DNA of 64,000 nt, taken from NCBI GenBank assembly GCA_026182355.1, contig JAPFBL010001617.1, positions 5,253,001 through 5,317,000 on the forward strand. Direction: 5' to 3'. Each line of letters starts with the position of its first letter. Position 1 is the stretch's first letter. Below are positions 23,921-37,743 of this stretch, piece after piece. Under the pieces are notes generated by a model. That model had not been told where the DNA came from. It did no database searches and worked only from the letters and a program-made list of their open reading frames with translations. Source of the stretch: Hermatobates lingyangjiaoensis. Taxonomy: Eukaryota > Arthropoda > Insecta > Hemiptera > Hermatobatidae. The position numbers and the translations under genes were made by a program.

Positions 23921-25060
23921 CGAGGTGCGCATGAGCTAAACACCCGCAACCGACTGTTGTTTATCGTGAAACCTGAATATTTATTCTCTTCTGAATGCAG
24001 TGCATCTCGCTTCTGCGAACAAATCAGTTAGCCGTAGCCTTCATTCAAATTGGAGCTGCTTTTTTTTTTGTCCCACCAGTAAAATGTCAAGTATGATGAC
24101 ACTAGAGCAACGAATTGTGAAATTTCACATGAAACTTGGAAAAACCTGTTCTGAAAATTATAATTTATTAAAAGAAATGAGTGGCAATGAATGTTTATCG
24201 CATGCTCGAGTTTTTGAGTGCTTAAGGCATTTTCAGATGGTCGCGAAAATGTTCAAAATTATTCATGTCTGTGTCTCTCCTCCAGGTCAAAAACGGATAG
24301 GTAATCTTATTAAGAATCCGTACGGCAAATTTTACATAATCATTTTAACATGCAAAATGTGTGTCAAAATAGCGTCTGAAATTATTGAACAACAAGAAAT
24401 TCGCAAAAAACGAAGTACTGACACTTTAAATGCCACTGAAAATGACCTTGACTTATTAGAAAGTTTTTTTTTTTGTGGAGGCTTAATACTTTCCCCAATA
24501 TGAGTAAATACCACACTATAACAGATTCAACAATTAATGAATTAATAACTTGTGACGAATCCTGGTTTTTTACTAGGGATCCTGATACGAAGCACTAAAT
24601 TATGTACTGGAAGAGCTTATCTTCACCAGGAGTAAAAAATGAGTAAATTAAAATTCAAAGCAATGAGATGATTGTTTTTTTTTCGATATGTACCTTCATT
24701 ACCTTGCTGAACTCCGTGAAAGGATAAGGAAAAAAGGACACGAATTATGGAAGGACAAGTCATGAATTCATCACGCAGATAACGCGCCCGCTCATTCAGT
24801 ATTGTCTGTCAAGAGGTTTCAAACCAAGAACAGTATTTACTGTTAGACCATTAACCTTATTCGCCGGATCTTACACTGTGCGATTCTATCTGCATCCTAA
24901 GGTAAACTCTGCATTAAAAGGTATACGATTTAACTCCGTTTAGGCTAAAAAAAAAAAAAAGAAAGCAGCTCGAAAGAGCTTGCTTGTTTCGAATAATGGA
25001 AGATTCGCATAGAGCGTTGTAGGGATAGAAGAGCAAGTGTGTATATTGAAGATGTTAATA
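23921..25060 (+). pseudogene. Dead mariner, second lineage
   Basis: The left end CGAGGTGCGCATGAGC follows a TA (23919-23920). A transposase-like start MMTLEQRIVKFHMKLGKT lies near 24093. Later pieces are ELITCDESWFFTRDPDTKH (about 24540), HHADNAPAHS-like sequence (about 24765) and YSPDLTLCDS (about 24860), then VNSALKGIRF. The reading shifts frame many times. No right terminal repeat was found, so the end is approximate. The motifs differ from the copy at 37744, so this is another mariner subfamily. Confidence 0.85.
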
Positions 25061-25576
25061 AGTAAATACGTGCGGGATCAACTAAATGTTTAACAGCGTC
25101 AGTTTCGTTATTTAACAGCTTCATTTTGTAGTCGGAGAGAGGAACAAGTCCTTAGCATTCAAACATCTATATTTTGAAGTTAAGTTTTTGTTTCAAGAGC
25201 GAACACCTAATTAAGAGTTTGCATATGGATGTAATCAAACATAGAACTAAATTACTTGGCATGGATATGCTATATCATACTGCATTGTCCGACGGGAGAT
25301 CTATAAATAATCCAACCATACAGAAGCCACACCCACACAGAATGGATCAGATATAGTACGTACAGTCCAGGCAATTAAAACTGAAGGCTGATGTAGTTCA
25401 TATGTTGAACCACATGCAGGTGAGTAGAGAAATAACATTCTACATATCTTACAGACTAGATATCACTGGTAACACAACGAAGTAAGTAATTTTATTAATC
25501 TTCATCAAATATATCCCGAATCCTTGTTTTACTCGACACCAACGGAAATAACCATGTTGAATATATTGGTTCTTCT

Positions 25577-25660
25577 TAGATTACTCACATTAAGCAACAT
25601 TGGGAGTGGTTAGCACTTGGATGGGTGGGACCAACAGTCGTTCGCTCACCCGATAGGTCA
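25577..25660 (+). pseudogene. 5S rRNA-like fragment
   Basis: TTACTCACATTAAGCAACAT followed by TGGGAGTGG, then TTAGCACTTGGATGGGTGGG, matches the central and 3' part of animal 5S rRNA (GTTAAGCAAC, GTACTTGGATGGGTGACC). The 5' half and the 3' stem are not recognisable. It could be a decayed 5S pseudogene or the head of a 5S-derived SINE; the 100 bp after it is not A-rich and shows no tail. Confidence 0.68.
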
Positions 25661-26142
25661 AAGGGAATGCCGAATCAAAAATTAGCCATACTTTCACCCT
25701 TTGTACAGTCTGAAAGGCGTTAAGCCTCTATTAAGGTTGGGCGTTGGGAAAAAATATTTTACCTACCTACCAACACTAACGTACAGTAAACGTGTCAGTA
25801 CGAGTATATATTACAGTACATTAATACTAAATGTCTCAGTCTTAGTTTTAATTTGCTTACATGGGCAAATAATTAAGACGGTTTATACTCCCAACAAAAA
25901 ATAACTTAATATCATGAGAGGAGGAAGACATATATCTGCCATGAGCTTGTTACTCCACAGGAATCTTTTTGAACAAATAGATTGATAACATATATATAGT
26001 TTAAGCTACAACTAGGAATCACAAAAAAGAGACTAACACTCTCGATTCTCCATCATTTCGGATTATTTAAATAAGTTTTTATACAAATTATTTCCTTCAT
26101 TTATGATCTATTAATTTAAAATTATATATTTTTTTGATGTAT

Positions 26143-26173
<31 letters not shown>

Positions 26174-29100
26174 TCTGATGAATCGATGCCTTTTTAGAAA
26201 GCGGTCCTCATGAGTACTTCATATTGAATCTTAATTATACAGAATCAAAAATGAAACTCCAACGAGATCATTTGTTGAAATGCACAATATATATTTGCAT
26301 CCGATCTGACATATGTATAATTAATTCACAGTACAGACATAAAAAATAAAAAAGTCAACTGTAACTATTGATAGAAGGATAAACATAGACCTTTCGAATA
26401 AAAATGAATTTTGAAAGAGTTTTAAGGAGAATGATGGAAGGTAGAGGTAAACATCTAGGGGAACTAGTCAGTTGAAGTAAAAAACTTTTCAAACATGAAA
26501 GGCCAAGTAATAATTTGGACTATACCACCATGTCAATATGTATAATTAAGATAAGAATTTCTATAATGAAAAAAGCGATATTTCTGATGGAACGCTGCTC
26601 TTGATTGAAGTATTCACTTTAGTACATCTTAAAAACAAAGGTTTGACAATCTTCTTGACCATTTTTCACAGGTATTCATTTTCGCTTGGGTCGAGACCTA
26701 CTACTGGGCCTAGATATTTAACTTTCCCTTTCTCCAATTACTTAAAAAAAAATAAGTACCGCTGAGGTAAAAAAGCTTTGATTTTTCTGTGGATTTTTGG
26801 ATGTGTCTTATACTTATGTAGCGTTAAAACTTTAAAAACAAATATAGCAAACGAGATATTTATTTAAAAAAATGAAACCAAAAATATACTGAAAACCCAC
26901 CTTTTTCGTTCTCCATGGAACGTGACAGCATGCTTAGATGTTACGGCTTCACTGTGATAAATAAAAAAATATTCAAAGCCATGAATACAAACATAGTGAG
27001 AGTGATCTTTCATTTTGTAAAGGTACATGATTTATTGGTATTTTACAGTTATTCTATGGTGAATCGAATTAAATATACATCAACAACTTTCCAAATGACC
27101 AAATAAAAGGTGAAAAAATTGTAGAAGACTTCAATGCATTAATTAAAACCATACATACATTTACAAACAATTCTTTTAAAAAATAAGATCATTTACCAAA
27201 AACAGACGAAAAATTCCTATTAAAAAAAATAAAAGCCCTATGTCTTATCAAATGTAAATAATTTCACTGTATTACGTGATTTAACACATGCCAAAAAAAT
27301 ATCTTAACGACAAATGTAAAAACCAGTGTACTGTTCAAAAAGATAAATTCAAAATATTTAGTAACACCTAACGTTTTAATAACAAATAGTGAACATAACA
27401 TTTATGTCTGTGAATAAGACGTAAACAAAGTGCATAATAAACATCCTAACACAATAATTATTTTCCTCCAACGAACAATAATACAGAATCCAAGATTTGA
27501 ACCTTTTGTACTACATGACCTATTATTAGATAAGGTACCACAGACCCAATAAATAAAATTTACTACTCTTCTTTTTATTCTAAACATTCATAAACGAAAA
27601 AAGTATTTTCTGAAATCATTTTGAAGTCTGTAAAGGATAACAAAACTTTTAATTCAGTTTATTAATAATAATAAGTTAAGTTCAAAGTATTCTATGTTAT
27701 ATTTTTGTACAAAGTAATACTCCAGTGTTGTGAAATAATCACATTTTAGATTAATTAAATGGAAGATTAATATTAAATACTTTTTTCGATAAATTATACC
27801 TCTCATTACTCAGGGTTGAGTGGGCTTTTTATTTGAATGCCATAGTTATAAATATGTAACGTAAATCATTAAAATCTTAATGGAATTCTACGGCACATTG
27901 AGACCAGTAAGTTATCTGATCGCGGTCAACGGATTGAATAACAATTGTTAACTCCATATTTCCCATATTTATAGTTCTAAGTAAAGTAATCACACCAAGC
28001 CTTCATAGATGTCTTCACATGAAATGATATCACTGGGAGACCAAAGAATACTATTTCAAGTAAAGTAATTTTTCAGTCACTTGTTAAATCCACCTGAATA
28101 TCTTCATTTCCACCCAGCTCAAACATCCTCATATCACAGACTAATTTACATTTTGATATCAATAAATTAATTACATAAAACATATATTCCCAGCAATAGT
28201 CTAAAGTAAAAAAAAAATATTATATAAGTTTATACAAATAAGGATGAATCGAAACAAGCACTATAACATTATTATTTTGAACAATCACATACAAAATACG
28301 ACACGTTCACTCAGAGCAACTAGAGACATTTTTGTCTCTGGTAAATTCTATAACTCCAACGACAAAATTCATAAAACTACTTAAGCTTTATCTGGTGTTT
28401 AGATGAATATAGAAACGAGAAACACAAGAAACTATATACAATTTAACACGTTTTATACTAAATTACTTACGCTTACTTTCTAAAATAAGCCTGTTAAAAG
28501 AGCTGGCAGTACCATATAAAGAATGTCTGTCAGTCCAATGAGTCATGATGTCTCGCAAAGGGGGAGGGGGCTATATCTAATCAATAATTATGTCATTTTT
28601 ATGTATTTAATGAAATGGTTGGATAGATACACATCCCTAACTCCAGTACGAGTGGAGACGTGTCTGTCATAACTTTGTTAAGCACATATTTGAGAGAACA
28701 AAGGATAACAATTATGTACTTGATAATTACCTATTTCAGAGACCAAGTAACATCAATTATTACGTCACATTTACCCACTAAATTAAAATTTTGAGTGTTC
28801 AAGGGTGTATCAATTTAACAATATTATTATAATATTAATTATTCTTAAAGATGATTATGATAGCTAGTATTTAATATAATTAATTTGCATAGTTGTAGCA
28901 ATATTTAAATTATTTCACATTGCTAGTACAAGTACTGGTTCAAGTCAGAGCATACCGACACAAGCTGACCAGACCAACAAACTCCTTCACAACTAATTGC
29001 CAGCGTTGGTATCAGTTTTGACTATTATAATACATTACAATAAAACTGTAATGTATACATGTCAGTGGTAAGGGGAGGGGGGGGGGTATAGTAGTGAGGT

Positions 29101-31561
29101 AGCTATAATGGTAATGTGAAAGTAGTCATAAGCATAGTTATATTCGGCTTAATAAATTACATCCAGATTAATCCAGCTTAATAAATCAGAGTATAAACCA
29201 CTGATTTCTTTAAAAGTCGTAATAAATTGCTACTTTCAATTTTACACTTCAATAATTTTATTCCAAGCTCATTTGTATTTCCGAATCAAATATATTTACC
29301 AAATATACGCAAAGATTTTGTGGTTGTTGTATTGACAACAGTTATTCAATCTCTTGAGCAGGGCGAGAAGAGAGGAGGCTGAGGTGGAAGGAGAAAGTTG
29401 TAATTTTATTGTTGCTAGTTAATGGAGCCCTACATAGTGATGGAATTAATGGTATGAGGTCGGCTGATTGGAAATTTGTATACAAATAGGTAACAACTAC
29501 ATCATCTTGCGTAAGGGAAGATGGCGTTACTTTAACATACTTTTTTTTACATTCTCCTACTGGAATAATGAACAATGAAATACCAACAAATGACTTTTCT
29601 GCAGACATGATGAACTTGAATGGGAAGGTCAATCCCCTCCCATAAACACAATTTTATTTCATAACCATCGTTACACAAGTTAAGTGCCATAAACATCATA
29701 AGGAACCATATAATACCATGAATCTTAAGTCCTCTGAACAATGCCTGAAAGAGTCGTTCGCTTTGGGCTAGCAGATCAATGAAAATTCAGGCATTAAATA
29801 TATTAGCATAATCAAGAAACTTTTTGTTACAAAAATGCTGGTTCGTGGAACACCACGAAGGAAAGATAGAGGGTTATTGTAAGTGGTAAAACCGGTTTAT
29901 TAATATTAAGACGATGAGAATGTACTCATATCAAAACTTCATTTCCTCATAGCACAATATACAACTAACCATATTGTACATCCTAATGAAATTAGTATTT
30001 TAGTTTTGAAACAAATTTTAGTTGATGAACTTCATACAAGCCAAGATTGAATTTTCCATGATCCCTCATTTCTTTGAAACACATACATAATACATGGCAA
30101 ATGGATTTAGTTGATGTAAGGTGACTCGGCAATTATAATAAGCTCAATTAATTTAGGGTGAGCTACATTCAAGGAGCGAAGCGTGCATCTCTCCGCCATC
30201 TTGATCAGTCTACAATGTATATAGTTGAGAAGTGACTATGTTATTTCGTTTCAATGTTATGCTGCCCAACAATACTAAAAATGCCAAGAAACAAGCTTTA
30301 AGAATGGGGACAGACATTACGTAACGTTATTTCAAGCTGAATGTATGAGGTCAGCCATGTGCAGAACCAAGGCTGACCCGGGGTTTCCACACAGACCCCT
30401 CAGTTTTCCTTTTTCCATCTAACTATACCAATATTTATTTAGTCTGGTCAACTTGTCTCCTTAAACTCCGACTTGCATCAGTGATATTATACAATTTAAA
30501 TATTTGCTATAACTATGCAAATTAAAAAGATTAAATACCTACTATCATAATACCTTTAATAGTAATTAATATTATCGAATGGATACATCATCCTCCAACA
30601 CTCAAAATCTTAATTCAATAAGTAAATATGACATAACAATCAACGTTATTCGGTCTATGAAATAGGTAATTATTAAGATCATAATTGTTGTCATTTGATT
30701 TCCAAATATGTAATTATAATGTCATAAAATGCCCACTCATAACAAACTAGAAATTGGGAATCTAGGCAACCATTTAATTTAATACGTACTTATACCGTAT
30801 CGTATACGTACGTTATAATTACTAATTAGACATAATAATGCACCTTATGGGACATTATGACTTATATGACTACAGTGGATGCTGGTGCCTGCTAACGGAG
30901 AATAAATGAACTAACACGATCCTAAGCGGCAGAGGAGCAACACTACAGCTTCTCGCGGACTATTGGCATGCGCTGTCATACGGAATTGATAGTATTTAAT
31001 TACTTACACAAAAATAAAAAAAACTTACACAAAACAGAAACTATATACATACAATTAAGCTGATAAACAAATATATACAAAAAACTATCCACACTGGAAG
31101 TGTAAATAAAAAGAAATTAAGGTTGAGCCTTTTTATATTCTGATGTTATCTACATGTAGAATACAATTGTTTCTTTTTTCGAAACTCATTTTGGGAAAAA
31201 AATCATGTTGATTAGTTATGTTAACCATAATTAATACAAACCTAATGAATCAAATAATATGTTGCAAATTTCGATATTAATCCTTCAACTGTTCTTGAGG
31301 AGTATCCTTTCTCAGTATTGGATTACATTTCAATTGTTATGTAAATTATAAGCAATTTAATAAAAAGAATATACAAAGTCATTAAGATAACTTAAATTTC
31401 AAAGAATAGCCTTGGATAAAATCATTTTGACTATGATGTTAAAAGAGAAAAGAAAAACCAAAATGACTAATACACCAATATCACCCAATTTTCCAGTTTT
31501 CCAAAGTAGAAATGATGAAAGTGTAGAAATAATACTAAAGACTTGCAAAAACCAGATTTAC

Positions 31562-31667
31562 CTAGTTGAATGACTTGATGGTGGACGCAGTGGCGACGTT
31601 TGAGGATGAGAGGAACGAAGAACATCCTCAAATGTTGGAGGGGGTGTGCTGCTCCCAGTAAACATAC
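31562..31667 (-). CDS. PIP5K exon N: Ser/Pro-rich tail exon
   Basis: Encodes MFTGSSTPPPTFEDVLRSS then HPQTSPLRPPSSHST. It enters in phase 1 and leaves in phase 2. Acceptor GTTTTAG, donor TAG/GTAAAT. It is GC-rich against an AT-rich intron. It contains TPPP, TSP and RPP, typical of a disordered phosphorylated tail. Its phase-2 end fits both exon O (main form) and exon Q (possible short form). Confidence 0.86.
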
Positions 31668-33504
31668 CTAAAACCCTTAATCAGTTATACTATCATTTTG
31701 TAAATAACTAAAATAAAATATAAGTGTTGAGAATAAGAACAGTGTTAATATAATATAACTTCTTAAGAAGAATATCTATTTTTATATGAATTATTTCTTA
31801 CTTTTGAATTACTTTACATTATGCAAGGTAAACAATTTAAAAAATAATATTGTATACATTAATTTATATTTTAAACAATATAAATAAAAATAAAACATAA
31901 AAATATTGCATATTTTCATCCAAAAATAAAAAAAAATTAACTTTAATGTTTTAAAAAATTAGCAAAATAATTAATTAATACTCATTTAGCAATTTCAGGA
32001 ACAGAAATCAGTTTTACAGACCAATTAAAGAAAATTTATTTTAAATGACTAAATAATTTAGAATCACATCTCTAAAAAAACCTCTTGAAAGAAGCACAAA
32101 ATAGTAATAACTGTGATAATTTATTAAATACGATTAAATTTACTTAATAGTAAATAATAATCGTAGGTAAGAAAATAATCGTACATTATTCAGTAAAACG
32201 CTGAAAGGTAAAATTTTTAAGATTTTACAATATACCACACCACTGTAAAACCACCATATAGATAATAAAACGTAATGGAATTAAAAAAAAGTAAAAAAGT
32301 GACATTTCTACTGATTACCAGTGTTTGTATATCTTTTTAAAAACAAGAATAATGTACAATAATAAAAAGCTATGTACTTAAGGTAAATGAACAACAGTAA
32401 ATAAATAAAATATACGAGTATATTTGAAAAACAGGATCAAGCTTTAGTTAAAACATGTTGAGAACCCTTAATATACCACTGAAAATTCGATGGGTGATTT
32501 TTCAGGTGTTAATATCAGTTCTGACATGTCTGAACATGTAACTGACATGTGCAGGTCAGAGTATGAATGGCCATATGTGGATTTCTCTAAAATTGGTACA
32601 TTCATGAGCATGGATCCTAGTATTTCTTTTTCAACATTCATTAATCATCAAAGTCAATTATTTATTATTATTAAAAAAAAAACGAAAAATACCTCAATTC
32701 AGAGAAAATCTCTTAATCCTAGGCAAAGCTGTATATGTTTTCAGGATATCACAATTAAAAAATTAAATAATAAGCTATATTGTGAATGATAGCTTTAATT
32801 TCAATATAGGACAGCTTATTTTAGAGAAATATAACAACTAATATTTCCTTTGTCACATTTGATCAGTCACTGATATTAATTCTACCTACTTAGTCAATCA
32901 TACAACCAAACATTAACTTTTCTCCTATATTAGAAATAGGTAAAACCATCATACCTATTTCTAATATAAATCATACTAACCTCAGTGGTATTAACAATAT
33001 GCATGTAATTAACTTTTCTGCTACTAAGACTACTGAATAAGACACCAGAATTAAATAGTTAATTATAGAATTGAATTGGTCGGCAAATGTGGATAGTACA
33101 TGGTTCTTAAATAGTTTAACACCATTTTTTTTTACAAACATTATTAATTATTTAAACCCGAACAATGAACTAACATGAAAAAAATCAAACTATTACATCT
33201 GTTCCAAAGAAACTTTTATTTTTTTTTAAAAAAAAAAAAAAAAGAATTTATATTAATTAAGTACAATTAATCATAAAGATTTGGATGAGAGCAAATGACT
33301 TCCCAGTTAGAAAATCAATGGCAACGGATAAAGGTTCTCAACCTACTATTTTGTGCCATCGGTTTAAATACTATTGTGATTATTTCTAAAACATTTTGAA
33401 ACATAACAAAACAATAACTGAAATCACTAAAGAGTGGGTTCAAACAAAATCAATTGCAATTTTCTTTTAATGTTCTTCTTCTTACTTTTTAAGCTAACCA
33501 CCAA

Positions 33505-33521
33505 CCCCCCCCCCCCCCCCC
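33505..33521 (+). repeat. C17 homopolymer
   Basis: A run of 17 C within a C-rich patch (33497-33532), about 40 bp before a (TA)n run. No coding or promoter role is visible. Confidence 0.9.
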
Positions 33522-35399
33522 AACCCCACCTACCTCGTAACCTTTTCAGAAAAAACATATATATATATATATATATATATGTACAAATTACTATACACAA
33601 TGAAAAAAAAATAATTATAAAATAACTAGAGTAATTATGTTAGTAATATAAGCCACTGTAATAGAATAATAAAAACAATCCAAATAACAATAATAAAGAT
33701 AAAACTTTTAATGAAACACATATGAGTCATTAAATATCAAAACCATCTCTTATTTAATTCTAAAATTATAACCAATTGTTTACATATTTTCTTTACGATT
33801 TTATTAAAAACAATCTTCTGATAAAAGGTTACATATTTTTTACTTGCAATTGATTATGCTAAAACTCACAACATATTAAAATAAAACATAATTATCAACT
33901 GTATTATACCATGTGGTCCAAGTAATTTTTTTTACAACTACCATTAAAGACTTCCATGATCAATACTACAATATAAAAGCTGAAGCTGCGAACATAAATC
34001 GTGCTTTAGCAATTCAGATACTCAAGAAATTAAATAAACTCCTTGAAATTTCCCTTTATAATGAAGCAATAGCAAATACATACTCAACTAAAACTAGTCA
34101 TAACAAAATGGCTAGTTATTAAAAACATTCACTACAGATGATTCACTACTTTAATGAAATTAAAACAAATTTGTAACAATGCAGTACAGTGAACACTAAA
34201 AAAAAGCCAGAAGAAATATAGTGTACAAAATAAAAATAAAATTCAGCTAAATAAATAACAGTCTTCGTAGTTCCATTATTTAAAACAATTACAGAATTTT
34301 GTTCACAAAACTAAAAAAATATTCAAACTGTTTCTAACAAAAAATGACACTACACTTTTTATATTAGTAACATTACATGTTCAACAATTTCAGCAAAATA
34401 ACTAATAAAAAATGTGAAGAGTAAGGTTTAAACGCAACTACAGATATATAAAGTTCATATTCAGAAAGGTATATCCAACACCTCCATATGACAAAATCAA
34501 CTAGGAAAGAAGTTAATATTAAGCATCTCGGCACTGCTCAATAAAATTTTTTACTTGAATTGATACTACATACATACACTTGACTCATAGTTTATGTGAC
34601 TACAAAAAAACATTATACACAAAAAACCATATTCATAGAAGTTCTAGTTTCATTGAAATTATTTCTCCATTGTGTTTTACTCATATACAAATGCAGAATT
34701 TTCAGCAATGAGCATTAGCGTGGAATGTATTTTCTTTAAAAAAAAAAGAGCTCTGTTAATCTTATAATACCTAGTTTAACCTAAATAATTGAGCAGATGA
34801 AAACAAAAAGAATTAATAAAGTCAAACATAGTTGTAATCCATTTTTTCATTTACCATCGGTAACCTATATTTTTTAGGCTAATAAAGCTCAGAAAATATT
34901 GTTTAACGTTTAAACTATAGACAACAAGACGGATTTCATTCTGTTAAATTTCACGAACGTGATTAAACCTTACAAGAAAATTTTTCAAAGTCAAAAAGTT
35001 TTAAGAGGGAAAAGGACCAACAAAGAGACTTTTCATGATAATGTATCATGACGCATAACAGTAGTAGCTATTGAAAATTTATGATAGAATAAAAAATGAA
35101 AATAATTGTCACAATTTCATATAAATATTTATTTTGTAATGTTCGAGATTATAAAAAAAAACACGAGAGATTATTTCACATGAAATCAACACAAAAACAC
35201 TAAAATTTTCCCCCTATGGTTTTTGCCACCATCTTAGATGTATTTGAAAAACCTTAGCCTTGATTTTTCCTCTCCATCTCAAAACAGATTTAATTATACA
35301 TATACCATTCCGAATGTTTACTAAATTTGTTTTTTAATTTTTCTGAAATTCATGCATAGTTTGAATTTTTTTAATTAATAATTCATTTTTGAATTATAG

Positions 35400-36460
35400 T
35401 TCTTCCTGCCTCTTTCATACAATTCACGTATTCTTCTCTTCACACTTGTCCACGAGTTTCTTGCCTATGTCCTTGAAGGTATTAATTTCCTTCTCTTGTT
35501 ATGGAAATATATGTAATATTAAGTTTATTTTCACAGTTAAAGATCATTTCTGAGTTGATAACGTTTGAGATCAAAGCCTTTATAGTTATTTCACCATCGT
35601 ATATGATAACAATGTCCTTGTTCTTACACCCTTTGCGTTTTGTTGTTGAGTTGACACATCCACCAATAGCATGAACATCAGCTTGAAAAATAGTGATGTA
35701 AATACCCCTGCGTTTGAAATATTTAGCTTTCAGTCCAAATATTTGACTCTGATACCTTCTAATTTTCTGACATTTCAGTATACCTGCAAATCGGACATTC
35801 TTTAAATGGGAGAGTAAATCATCTTTAATTCCAAGATGAATATAGATATACATTATGAATGACATCTCAAGGTGCCATCAATATTGGATAGTCTAATAAC
35901 CCAAGGAAGTATTTATTCTCCCTCCTGAAGAGCTACACCTGCTTCACTTTTTTCCTTACTAAGGTTGAAAAGAGTTTTCTTTGCTATCCTCTGTATTACT
36001 TGATGGGGGCTTGCATAAAATTTTCTCCTTATACATAAAAGAGTGCAAATTTCACTTTTAACAGACCACTTTTTACACCTGCTTAATACACCACTTAATA
36101 CTCAATTCCTTCCTGACTGCTGTTTTTTTTTCGAGGATATAGTCACAAACCTGTTTTATAAATTCTCTTAATTTTTTTATTAATAAGTTGCGAACTCTCA
36201 TTAATCATACCTCCAATTATTCGCGCGAGATTTATATTTTTCGATTTTCCATTTCGCTTAGTACTGGAAGAGGATTTTCCTCCTCTTCACTGGTATTGAG
36301 TAGCCATGTGATTTCAATTCCAAATATCCGCAGAATTTTGTGGCACATCCGTATTTTTAAAGGAGTGTACAAATACAAAATAACTAAGGGAAATCCATAA
36401 TAGTTGGCACATCTTACATTATTAAGGTATCCGATGAGCACAGACATAAACTGCTTCATT
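35400..36460 (-). pseudogene. Unidentified decayed coding sequence
   Basis: Two protein-like stretches in minus-strand frames are separated by broken sequence. The first (36459-36232) includes RIFGIEITWLLNTSEEEENP. The second, 127 codons long (35865-35482), includes GIYITIFQADVHAIGGCVN and then NKDIVIIYDGEITIKAL. Reading can be followed between them only through several stops. The composition is richer in charged and polar residues than chance frames in this DNA. I do not recognise the family. It could be a transposon, an old retrocopy or an integrated foreign gene. Confidence 0.4.
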
Positions 36461-37743
36461 AATGATATAATTACCGATTGATATGTTTATAATGCTTAAA
36501 CGTTAAAAAAAACATTCAATCAATAAGTCTTTTTATATTCATTGGATGAATCCATATGCTTTCGTTTGGATCATAGTCAAATGTTAAGAAAGCAGTTATA
36601 TGCAATAAAAACTAAAATTGGTTAATTAGCACGTAATAATACATAATCAAATAAAATACTGCATAATTTTAAATGAACATATTAATTTCATTTTTTATGG
36701 TCCTATTAACTTGTTTGTTAGCATTTTAGCGAGATACCTAATTTCATAACCCCTTATCTCTCAAAACTATGACAATTTGCATATTATAAAAAGCAAAAAA
36801 AAAATGTAATGTAACACTGAAACTGACCAATTTTGTTTCATCCATAAACTACTATTTTTTATCCAATTTTTTTTAAAATAAAAGTAACTTTTTTCAATAA
36901 AATAAACAGTCACATACGTTTTTCTTGTAGAGAAAGATGCAGACTCAGGAGTTCTGAATTTGATGTATTATTAAACGATTTACCAATAAAACATGAGTTC
37001 GACCTTGGATTTTTTCTTCGACCATTTGCATTTTTCTCTTTTTATAACTTCATAGAATATTTTTAGCGCTGATCCATTTGATTTGAAATCAACACAATTA
37101 ACATGCTGAGTTTTCTGCCTCTTTTCATCGTTGGATTATTAGTAAGGCTATTAAAACAAAACTTAATGAGGAATTTGTGCCATGACCGACAAAGCAAATT
37201 TAATTACATTTCTATGTAATTACATTACTATGTAGTGCTATAGCATTAAAACCGTTAAGATAGTGAGAAATAAAATTAATTTATTTCCTTTAAACATAAG
37301 CACCGAACCATACACTGAATATCAATGACCGATGGTGACTACCTTTTCAAATGACCTAAAAGAATTATTTATAGTAATACATTTTTAAAAGCATTTTTTT
37401 AACAGTAAGTTAATAATTATTGACAATAGTCACAAAATCTACATATTTTCGTGAATTCTACTTCCCTAATTTAAACAAAATTTAATTGGTTAAAAACTGT
37501 AAGTCAATTATTAAAACTAAGTTATTTACTTTTTTTCTGACTGATTTACATTAAAACTAGTGGTTTTATACTTAGCAGTTTAATGTAAAAAAACGAAACT
37601 AGTGGCCTAATATTATTAAAAAGTATTATAGGTTTTATTACTTTAAAAATTTAAATTTATATTTCAGTTTTCCATGTTAAAACTGACCACTATAATAAAG
37701 GTTTTAACATAACATAATCCTGAAAAAAATGGACTGTCTACTA

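Larger units (their letters stand above)
18836..31561. other. PIP5K intron N-O, 12.7 kb
   Basis: The largest intron. From left to right it carries a T19 tract (19414-19432), a C17 tract (20232-20248), duplicated non-LTR fragments, a dead mariner, a 5S-like fragment and a (TA)n run (26149-26173). The part from 26.2 to 31.5 kb shows nothing I can name beyond a G-rich tract at 29071-29086. Confidence 0.6.
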
